In this document: piece by piece, positions 18,253 through 24,586 of the stretch | Position numbering within the stretch: the stretch's first letter is position 1 | Layout: every line of letters begins with the position of its first letter | Assembly: GCA_964607765.1 (NCBI GenBank) | Contig: CAZSNT010000034.1 | Location: forward strand, 4,157-68,156 | Length of the DNA: 64,000 bases | DNA from: CAZSNT01 sp964607765 | GTDB taxonomy: Bacteria > Verrucomicrobiota > Lentisphaeria > Oligosphaerales > JABHEG01 | Direction of reading: 5' to 3' | Program-made: the position numbers and the translations under genes | The notes under the pieces: model-generated | The model's input: the letters and a program-made list of their open reading frames with translations, nothing else | Databases searched by the model: none | What the model was told of the DNA's origin: nothing

Positions 18253-18630
18253 ATGAGCAACTTCCTGGGGAGCCTGCCGTTGGGAGCTGCCGTTGCGGGC
18301 ACGTCAGCGGACGGGGCGGAAAGCCGTGTCCTGCGCCACGTCGTTCTGTTCGCCTGGAAGGCCGGTACCCCGGCCGAGACGATCCGACGCATCGAGAACG
18401 CGTTCCGTTCGCTGCCTGGCAAGATCGACGCGATTGCCGACTTTGAGTGGGGTACGGACGTGAGTGTGGAGAACAAGGCCCACGGCTACACTCACGCATT
18501 CCTGCTCACGTTCCGTTCCGAGCAAGACCGTGCGGTGTACCTGCCGCACACCGACCACAAGGCGTTCGGCGCGCTGTTGCGTCCGCACGTGGCCAAAGTC
18601 CTGGTCGTGGACTACTGGCAGAGCCGCTGA
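18253..18630 (+). CDS. Dabb (stress-responsive A/B barrel) domain protein
   Basis: 125 residues from ATG 18253, preceded by GAGAGGAGA at the right distance. After a short, weakly hydrophobic N-terminal stretch, residues about 28-124 match the Dabb fold: LRHVVLFAWKAGTPAETI, then a conserved W/F-rich strand (IADFEWGTDVS) and YTHAFLLTFRSEQDRAVYL with H-x-x-H near PHTDHKAF. Dabb proteins are small dimeric ferredoxin-like barrels; some act on polyketides, most have no known reaction. It follows the CsgG-like gene after 28 bp and may be cotranscribed with it. The large palindrome at 18641-18710 lies just downstream. Confidence 0.85.
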   Translation: MSNFLGSLPLGAAVAGTSADGAESRVLRHVVLFAWKAGTPAETIRRIENAFRSLPGKIDAIADFEWGTDVSVENKAHGYTHAFLLTFRSEQDRAVYLPHTDHKAFGALLRPHVAKVLVVDYWQSR

Positions 18631-18640
18631 CGTCTGTGAC

Positions 18641-18710
18641 GAGGGGATGAGATGAGGTAGGAGAACGGACACGCGCTCCCTCATCTCCTCACCTTATCTC
18701 CCTTACCTCA
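18641..18710. repeat. Palindrome built of GAGATGAGG-type words
   Basis: Purine-rich arm at 18641-18667 (GAGGGGATGAGATGAGGTAG and onward) faces a pyrimidine arm at 18676-18710 made of repeated CTCATCTCC / CTTATCTCC words. The arms are imperfect reverse complements. No T-run follows, so termination is doubtful. It separates the Dabb gene from the hyd promoter. Confidence 0.7.
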
Positions 18711-18725
18711 ACGCCATTCCCCGTC

Positions 18726-18747
18726 AATCGTGATTTTTCTCACGATT
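18726..18747. promoter_or_regulatory. CRP/FNR-type dyad upstream of hydE promoter
   Basis: Perfect dyad with 8 bp arms: AATCGTGA (18726-18733), six bases, TCACGATT (18740-18747). It is centred about 60.5 bases before the predicted transcription start, the spacing used by class I activators of the CRP/FNR family. Confidence 0.6.
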
Positions 18748-18761
18748 TCGATCCCCCTCTG

Positions 18762-18790
18762 TTGACACCCCTCCCGCACCGTGTCATAGT
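18762..18790 (+). promoter_or_regulatory. Sigma-70-type promoter of the hyd maturation operon
   Basis: TTGACA at 18762-18767, a 17 bp spacer and CATAGT at 18785-18790. The predicted start of transcription is near 18797, giving a leader of about 120 bases before hydE. Confidence 0.65.
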
Positions 18791-18795
18791 ATGTG

Positions 18796-18813
18796 TTGTG
18801 AAAAGAATCACAA
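18796..18813. promoter_or_regulatory. CRP/FNR-type operator at the hydE transcription start
   Basis: Perfect dyad TTGTGA-N6-TCACAA, the same half-site layout as E. coli CRP sites (TGTGA-N6-TCACA). It overlaps the predicted start of transcription, a position normally associated with repression. Confidence 0.6.
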
Positions 18814-18919
18814 CTGGCCGCGCGCTGCTGATGCTCGGCGAACGCAGGCGCCCCATTCTGCCGGACGTCGGTGCCACATTCACCGTGGCCCTGCCGCGGC
18901 AGAACCAGGACTGAGGACA

Positions 18920-19993
18920 ATGACCAGAGACACCATACTGGAGTGGCTGCGTGAGCGTGATCCGGAACGCCTGCGCTCGCTGTGGGCGCGAGCGGACGCG
19001 GTGCGGCGTCGCGCCGTCGGCGACACGGTGCATCTGCGCGGACTGGTCGAGTTCTCGAACCGCTGTGCGCGGCAGTGCCTGTACTGCGGGCTGCGCGCTG
19101 AGAACTCCGGGCTGCAGCGGTACCGCATGGGCCGTGAGGAGATTCTGCGATGTGCGGACACCGCTGACGCTGCCGGTCTGGGCACACTGGTCCTGCAGTC
19201 CGGCGAGGATCCCGGCATGACCGTGGAGTGGCTGGCTGACGTTGTGCGGCAGACCAAGGCGCGCACGGGGTTGGCCGTCACATTGAGTGTCGGTGAGCGC
19301 GCGGCAGCCGATCTGCGGGCCTGGCGCGAGGCGGGCGCAGACCGGTACCTGCTGCGGTTCGAGACGTCGAACGCGGCGTTGTTTCGGACCATCCATCCGC
19401 CGTGCGCGGCGCGCCCGGCAGAGCGTTTCACCCAACTGCGCACGCTGCGTGAGCTTGGGTACGAGACCGGCAGCGGCGTCATGGTCGGGATTCCCGGGCA
19501 GACGATTGCGGATGTGGCCGATGACCTGGAGGCGTTTCGACGCCTTGACCTGGACATGATAGGCGTCGGGCCGTTCGTGCCGCACCCGGCCACGCCGCTC
19601 GGCGCCGCGCCGGCCGCCGGCCGGGCGCCCGCTGGCGAACAGGTCCCGAACACGGCGTCGATGGCCTGCACCGTGGTTGCGCTTGCACGCCTGCTTTGCC
19701 CGTTGACGAACATCCCGAGCACCACGGCCCTGGCCACGCTGACGGGTGCTGACGGCCGGGGTGCCGGGCTGCGCGTCGGCGCGAACGTGCTCATGCCGAA
19801 CATCACGCCGGAGCCCTACCGCGGTTGGTACGAGATCTACCCGGCGAAGTCGGGGGCTGCGCGCAGCGCGGAGCGTGAGATCGCCGTGATGCGTGAGACG
19901 GTCCTGGCCTGCAGCCGAGTGCCTGGAATGGGGCGCGGCGACGCGCCGAACTATGCGCGGCGCGCACCGACAGCGCTCGCAGCGGGGAGTTGA
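18920..19993 (+). CDS. hydE: [FeFe] hydrogenase H-cluster radical SAM maturase HydE
   Basis: 357 residues from ATG 18920 (AGGA at 18907 and GAGG at 18913 upstream). The radical SAM motif C-x3-C-x2-C is seen as CARQCLYCGLR near residue 48. The rest follows the HydE/BioB TIM barrel, including GLGTLVLQSGEDPG and a GVGPFVPHPATPLG segment. HydE works with HydG and HydF to build the 2Fe subcluster of the H-cluster; current models have it act on the cysteine-bound Fe(CO)2CN synthon made by HydG. hydG follows after 3 bp. The next two genes complete the maturation set, and the upstream dyads suggest CRP/FNR-type control. Family call is firm. Confidence 0.96.
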   Translation: MTRDTILEWLRERDPERLRSLWARADAVRRRAVGDTVHLRGLVEFSNRCARQCLYCGLRAENSGLQRYRMGREEILRCADTADAAGLGTLVLQSGEDPGMTVEWLADVVRQTKARTGLAVTLSVGERAAADLRAWREAGADRYLLRFETSNAALFRTIHPPCAARPAERFTQLRTLRELGYETGSGVMVGIPGQTIADVADDLEAFRRLDLDMIGVGPFVPHPATPLGAAPAAGRAPAGEQVPNTASMACTVVALARLLCPLTNIPSTTALATLTGADGRGAGLRVGANVLMPNITPEPYRGWYEIYPAKSGAARSAEREIAVMRETVLACSRVPGMGRGDAPNYARRAPTALAAGS

Positions 19994-19996
19994 ACG

Positions 19997-21421
19997 ATGA
20001 CCACGACGCCTGCCATGACGCTGGGCGAGAATGCGGTTGACTTCATTGATGACCGGGCCCTGCACGGGTTGCTGGCCGCGCCGGCGCCCGAACCAGCGCG
20101 CGTACGCGACGTGTTGGCCAAGAGCATGGCCAAGCAACCGCTCTCCACGGCGGAGACCGCCATGCTCCTCCGCACCACGGACCCCGCGTTGATCGAGGAG
20201 ATCTTCGAGTGCGCCCGTGAGCTCAAGCAGCGTGTTTACGGCAATCGGATTGTCCTGTTCGCGCCTCTGTACGTTGGCAGTCTGTGCACGAACGACTGTC
20301 TGTACTGTGCGTTTCGCGCAAGCAACACGGACGCGGTGCGGCGCACACTGTCACACAACGAACTCCGTGAGCAGGTAACCGCCCTGGAGAGTGCGGGACA
20401 GAAGCGTCTGATCCTCGTGTTCGGCGAGCATCCCAGGTACGACGCGCAGTTCATTGCCGACAGCGTGCGAACCGTGTACGACACGACTGCGGGCCACGGC
20501 GAGATCCGCCGCGTCAACATCAACGCCGCTCCCCTCGACCACGACGGATACCGGCTGGTCAAAGAAGCCGGCATCGGTACGTACCAGATCTTCCAGGAGA
20601 CGTACCACCGGGAAACGTACCGGCGCATGCACACGGCCGGCACGCGCAAGGGCGACTTCCTGTACCGCCTGGACGGGTTGAGCCGGGCCTTCGAAGCGGG
20701 TTGCGATGACGTCGGTATCGGCGCTCTGTTCGGCCTGTACGACTGGCGCTTCGACACGCTCGGGCTGGTGCGGCACGCGCTGTTCCTCCAGGAAACGTAC
20801 GGGGTCGGCCCGCACACCATCAGCTTCCCGCGGCTCAGGCCGGCGTGCGGCACGCAACTGGATTCACAGCATCTGGTCAGCGACGACGATTTCAAGCGGC
20901 TGGTAGCCATCCTGCGGCTTGCTGTTCCCTACACGGGCCTCATTCTCACCGCGCGTGAGCCGCCCGCCCTGCGTCGTGAAGTGATGGCCTTCGGCGTCTC
21001 GCAGATCGATGCCGGCAGCCGCATCGAGATAGGCGGGTACTCCGAGGCCGGCGATGCCCAGGTCATGGAGCGCGAGCAATTCCAGCTGGGCGACATCCGC
21101 TCGCTCGACGAGGTCATGCGCGAACTGGTCGAGGACAGCTATGTTCCGAGCTTCTGCACGGCCTGCTACCGGGTCGGGCGGACCGGCGAGCACTTCATGG
21201 AGTTCGCCATCCCCGGCTTCATCAAGCGGTTCTGTACCCCCAATGCGCTGCTGACGCTGCAGGAGTACCTGACCGACTACGCGTCGCCCGAGACACGGAA
21301 CGCGGGTGACGCACTGATTCGCGAGGAGCTCGGGCGTCTCGAGGACAGCGACGCAAAGACCCGTCTGATCGCGCGCCTGGAACGGATTCAGCGTTCCGAC
21401 GCCCGCGACCTGTACTTCTGA
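19997..21421 (+). CDS. hydG: [FeFe] hydrogenase H-cluster radical SAM maturase HydG
   Basis: 474 residues, normal for HydG. The N-terminal radical SAM site is CTNDCLYCAF (C-x3-C-x2-C). The diagnostic C-terminal motif C-x2-C-x22-C for the auxiliary five-iron cluster is present: CTAC near residue 386, then a cysteine after exactly 22 residues (KRFCTPN). HydG cleaves tyrosine to p-cresol, CO and cyanide and loads them on the auxiliary cluster iron to make the synthon used by HydE and HydF. It is distinguished from ThiH by this C-terminal cluster motif. It lies between hydE (3 bp) and an aspartase gene (67 bp). Confidence 0.97.
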   Translation: MTTTPAMTLGENAVDFIDDRALHGLLAAPAPEPARVRDVLAKSMAKQPLSTAETAMLLRTTDPALIEEIFECARELKQRVYGNRIVLFAPLYVGSLCTNDCLYCAFRASNTDAVRRTLSHNELREQVTALESAGQKRLILVFGEHPRYDAQFIADSVRTVYDTTAGHGEIRRVNINAAPLDHDGYRLVKEAGIGTYQIFQETYHRETYRRMHTAGTRKGDFLYRLDGLSRAFEAGCDDVGIGALFGLYDWRFDTLGLVRHALFLQETYGVGPHTISFPRLRPACGTQLDSQHLVSDDDFKRLVAILRLAVPYTGLILTAREPPALRREVMAFGVSQIDAGSRIEIGGYSEAGDAQVMEREQFQLGDIRSLDEVMRELVEDSYVPSFCTACYRVGRTGEHFMEFAIPGFIKRFCTPNALLTLQEYLTDYASPETRNAGDALIREELGRLEDSDAKTRLIARLERIQRSDARDLYF

Positions 21422-21488
21422 GCGCCATTCAGCCGGGCGCGGTTCGCACTCCGGGTGCGCGCCGGCTCACACATGAGAGCAGTTACCG

Positions 21489-22919
21489 ATGAACCCGTTT
21501 CGAACAGAAACAGACAGTCTGGGCACGGTGCGCATCCCCGGCGACGCGCTGCACGGGATCCACACGCATCGGGCGCTGGCGAACTTCCCGCTGGCAGGTC
21601 GCCCGGTGCGGCCCGCACTGGTGCGTGCCTACGGTGCGGTGAAGCTGGCCTGTGCCCGCACCAATCGCGAGCTGGGCTGCTGGGACACGACGCGTTTCGC
21701 GGCCATCGAGCAGGCGTGTTCCGAACTGATGGATGGCGCGCTCGTGCCGCACGTCACGGTAGACGCGCTGCAAGGCGGCGCGGGCACGTCCACGAACATG
21801 AACGTGAACGAGGTCATCGCGAACCGCGCGCTCGTGCTGCTAAGCAAGCCCCCCGGCGACTATGCGGTCATCCACCCGCTGGACGATGTGAACCGCCACC
21901 AGTCGACCAACGACACGTTCCCAACCGCGCTGCGCGTTGCGGCCATGTGGCAGCTGCAGGAGCTGGAACGCCGCGTGACCGCGCTGCTGGAGGCATTCCA
22001 GGCGAAGGAGCATCAATTTGCCTACGTGGTGAAGCTGGGGCGCACCGAGTTGCAGGACGCCGTATTGACCACGCTCGGCCGCACCATGTCGGCGTACGCC
22101 GAAGCGTTCGGCAGGGACAGGTGGCGTGTGTACAAGTGCGGCGAGCGGCTGCGTGTCGTGAACCTGGGCGGCACCGCCATCGGCACCGGGCTCGGGGCGC
22201 CGCGCCGGTTTGTGTTCCGCGCCGTGGAACACTTGCGCGAGATCACACACCTGAACCTGGCGCGTGCCGAGAACCTGGTCGAAGCAACCCAGAACACCGA
22301 CGCGTTCGTCGAGGTCAGCGGCATTCTCAAGGCGCTCGCCGGCAACCTGGTGAAGGTGGCCAATGACCTGCGCCTGCTGTCGTCGGGGCCGGATGCGGGG
22401 TTCGGCGAGATCCGGCTGCCGCCACGCCAGGCCGGGTCCTCGATCATGCCGGGCAAGGTCAACCCGGTGATCCCCGAAGCGGTGGTGCAGGCGGGTGTCC
22501 AGGCCGTGGCCAACGACGCCGCACTGACCCAGGCATGTGCGGCCGGTTGCCTGGAACTGAACCCGTTCATGCCGCTGATCGCCGATTCACTGCTCGGCAC
22601 GATCGAGTTGCTGACCAACGCGTGCGGGATTCTGGCCGAGCGCTGCGTCGAGGGCATCGCGGCCGACGAGGCACGCTGTCGCGAGCACGTTGACAGCGCC
22701 ACCGCAACCGTGACCGCGCTCGTCGAGAGCATCGGCTACGCAGCGGCCCAGGAAGCGGTCGCGCTGGCGGCCGGACAGCGTGGAACGGTTCGTGACATCG
22801 TTCTGGACAAGCGGTGGTTGACCGCAGAGCAGTACAACGACCTGGTCTCCGCCGAGACTGTCACGAAGCTCGGCTCGAGCCCCCTCGCAACGGACCGGCA
22901 TGGAACGGCGCAGTCCTGA
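21489..22919 (+). CDS. aspA: Aspartate ammonia-lyase (aspartase)
   Basis: 476 residues of the aspartase/fumarase superfamily. It shows GGAGTSTNMNVNEVIANRAL, the HQSTNDTFPTAL substrate-binding segment and the signature loop GSSIMPGKVNP with the catalytic serine. The sequence around TSTNMNVNEVI favours aspartase over class II fumarase. Reaction: L-aspartate to fumarate plus ammonia. Its place inside the hydE-hydG-hydF run is the interesting point: the same neighbourhood occurs in other bacteria, and the released ammonia may supply the bridging dithiomethylamine nitrogen of the H-cluster (inference based on reports that this ligand's assembly needs ammonium). Fumarase activity cannot be excluded from sequence alone. 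Confidence 0.88.
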   Translation: MNPFRTETDSLGTVRIPGDALHGIHTHRALANFPLAGRPVRPALVRAYGAVKLACARTNRELGCWDTTRFAAIEQACSELMDGALVPHVTVDALQGGAGTSTNMNVNEVIANRALVLLSKPPGDYAVIHPLDDVNRHQSTNDTFPTALRVAAMWQLQELERRVTALLEAFQAKEHQFAYVVKLGRTELQDAVLTTLGRTMSAYAEAFGRDRWRVYKCGERLRVVNLGGTAIGTGLGAPRRFVFRAVEHLREITHLNLARAENLVEATQNTDAFVEVSGILKALAGNLVKVANDLRLLSSGPDAGFGEIRLPPRQAGSSIMPGKVNPVIPEAVVQAGVQAVANDAALTQACAAGCLELNPFMPLIADSLLGTIELLTNACGILAERCVEGIAADEARCREHVDSATATVTALVESIGYAAAQEAVALAAGQRGTVRDIVLDKRWLTAEQYNDLVSAETVTKLGSSPLATDRHGTAQS

Positions 22920-22969
22920 GCTCTGGCCGTGCGCAAACGTACAGACAACCACGCCAACGGTAATTCGAC

Positions 22970-24193
22970 ATGCAAACGACACCCAAAGGACTCCGCCTCC
23001 ACATTGCCCTGTTCGGGCGCCGCAACGTCGGCAAGTCCTCGCTGCTGAACGCGCTCACGCGGCAGCGTGTGTCGATCGTCTCCGATGTGGCCGGCACCAC
23101 GACAGATCCGGTCGAGAAGCCCATGGAACTGCTCCCGATCGGGCCGGTCCTGTTCATTGACACAGCCGGGGTTGATGACGTGGGCACGCTCGGCGAGGAG
23201 CGTGTGCGCAGCACGCACAAGGTGTTCGACCGGGCCGACGTCGGGATCATCGTGACAGACGCGCAGCAGTGGGGCGCGTTCGAGGAACAGCTTCTGGCGC
23301 GATTGCAGCAGCGTGGAACGCCGGTCATTGCGGTGTTCAACAAGAGTGATCTGGGCACGACTCCGGACAGCATCGTAGCGGAGCTGGCGGGGCAGGACGT
23401 TCAGACCGTGGCCACGGTCGCTTCGAAGCAGCAGGGCATTCTGGAACTCCGTGAAGCGTTGGTCCGGGTCGTGCCCGACGATTTTCTGAAGCCGCCGTCG
23501 CTTCTCGGCGACCTCGTGCCGCCCGGCGAGCTGGCAGTGTTCGTGGTGCCGATCGACCTGGAAGCGCCGAAAGGACGGCTGATCCTGCCGCAGGTCCAGG
23601 CCATTCGCGACATCCTCGACAACGATGCCTGCTGCATGGTGGTGAAGGAACGTGAACTGCGCATGGCGTTGGAGCGGCTGACCGTGCCGCCGGCGCTGGT
23701 CGTGACCGATTCCCAGGCGTTCCTCAAGGTCGCCGCGGACGTGCCGGTCGGCGTGCCCATGTCCTCGTTCTCCATTCTCTTCGCCCGGGCACGCGGAGAC
23801 CTGACCGAATTTGTCGGCGGTGCGCTGTCCATCGAGTCGCTGGAGTCGGGCGACCGCATACTGGTGGCGGAGGCCTGTACGCACCACCCGATCGGGGAAG
23901 ACATCGGGCGCGTCAAGATCCCGCGCTGGCTGCGACAGTACACCGGATGCCGGCTGTCCTTCACACACGTGCAGGGGCACGACTTTCCGGGAGACCTGGC
24001 CGACTACAAGCTCGTGGTGCACTGTGCGTCGTGCGTGCTCAACCGTCGCGAGGTGTTGTCGCGGATTCTCCGGTGCCGGCGCGCGGGTGTTCCCATCACC
24101 AATTACGGCACCGCGATCGCCTACTCGCTCGGCATCTTCGAGCGAGCACTCGAGCCGTTCCCCTGCGCGTTGGATGTGGTGCGCGAGGGGTAG
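22970..24193 (+). CDS. hydF: [FeFe] hydrogenase H-cluster maturation GTPase HydF
   Basis: 407 residues. The N-terminal GTPase has P-loop GRRNVGKSSLLN, the switch II DTAG-type motif (IDTAGVDD) and NKSD. A dimerisation domain follows, then a C-terminal 4Fe-4S domain with the HydF motif C-x-H (ACTHHP) and H-C-x2-C (HCASC). HydF is the scaffold on which the 2Fe subcluster is completed before transfer to the apo-hydrogenase. It lies 50 bp after aspA and ends the operon. An Era/Der identity is ruled out by the C-terminal cysteine motif and lack of a KH domain. No hydA is within the window, so the target enzyme is encoded elsewhere. Confidence 0.96.
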   Translation: MQTTPKGLRLHIALFGRRNVGKSSLLNALTRQRVSIVSDVAGTTTDPVEKPMELLPIGPVLFIDTAGVDDVGTLGEERVRSTHKVFDRADVGIIVTDAQQWGAFEEQLLARLQQRGTPVIAVFNKSDLGTTPDSIVAELAGQDVQTVATVASKQQGILELREALVRVVPDDFLKPPSLLGDLVPPGELAVFVVPIDLEAPKGRLILPQVQAIRDILDNDACCMVVKERELRMALERLTVPPALVVTDSQAFLKVAADVPVGVPMSSFSILFARARGDLTEFVGGALSIESLESGDRILVAEACTHHPIGEDIGRVKIPRWLRQYTGCRLSFTHVQGHDFPGDLADYKLVVHCASCVLNRREVLSRILRCRRAGVPITNYGTAIAYSLGIFERALEPFPCALDVVREG

Positions 24194-24435
24194 CGTGGGC
24201 CTGGGGGGAGGGATCAGGGCGGCTTCTCGCTTGCGTCCTCGCCCTTCGGCTACGCCGTGACAAGTCGCTCGCGTCACCGGTCAGTTCGGCGATTGCGCTC
24301 GGCAGCTGTCGATTGCATCCGGTCGCTGTCGCGCTTGCTCTTCCCCGCTCACCCCCCCCTCGCCCTCGCCACGCAGTACAGTTTTGTCGCAAACGCCGCA
24401 TTGTGATACATTTATGTTTTATCTTGCCTCCTGCT

Positions 24436-24477
24436 GGATGGGTGGCCAGGCGATTCGTAACTGGCTCGCCACCATCC
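24436..24477. promoter_or_regulatory. Inverted repeat upstream of the glnN sigma-54 promoter
   Basis: GGATGGGTGGCCAG (24436-24449) pairs with CTGGCTCGCCACCATCC (24461-24477) with small bulges. It is centred about 70 bases before the predicted start and could be an enhancer-type activator site. The activator is not identified. Confidence 0.4.
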
Positions 24478-24485
24478 TGTTGAAG

Positions 24486-24499
24486 CATCGCCGGCGATG
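24486..24499. promoter_or_regulatory. Perfect 14 bp palindrome abutting the sigma-54 promoter
   Basis: CATCGCCGGCGATG is a perfect palindrome ending one base before the -24 element. Its position suggests an operator or activator half of the glnN control region. Confidence 0.45.
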
Positions 24500-24515
24500 T
24501 TGGCACGATCATTGC
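24500..24515 (+). promoter_or_regulatory. Sigma-54 (RpoN) promoter of glnN
   Basis: TTGGCACG-N4-TTGC matches the -24/-12 consensus with the invariant GG and GC at the correct spacing. Transcription would start near 24527, about 60 bases before the glnN start codon. Nitrogen control through RpoN fits a glutamine synthetase gene. Confidence 0.75.
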
Positions 24516-24586
24516 GAGTGCGCTGCAATTCAATCAAGGTGAACTGCTCTGTCGATAATCCAGGCACATCAGCAGGAGGCAATGAG

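Larger units (their letters stand above)
24194..24586. other. glnN upstream region
   Basis: This 393 bp spacer has no credible gene. The first 170 bases are C-rich and unstructured. From 24436 it holds a long stem, a perfect 14 bp palindrome and a sigma-54 promoter, all annotated separately, and the glnN ribosome-binding site AGGAGG at 24574-24579. Confidence 0.7.

Noticed and set aside
18641..18710. Rho-independent terminator of the Dabb gene
   Set aside because: Arms are long and imperfect with no T-run; classed as a word-based palindrome instead.
21489..22919. Class II fumarase identity for the lyase in the hyd operon
   Set aside because: The superfamily motifs fit both, but the TSTNMNVNEVIANRA segment and the hyd neighbourhood favour aspartase; kept as a caveat.
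22736..24277. Minus-strand open frame of about 510 codons opposite hydF
   Set aside because: It is a codon-bias shadow; hydF on the + strand has all its motifs. The same applies to long shadows opposite glnN, the sialate-esterase-like gene and the trihaem protein.
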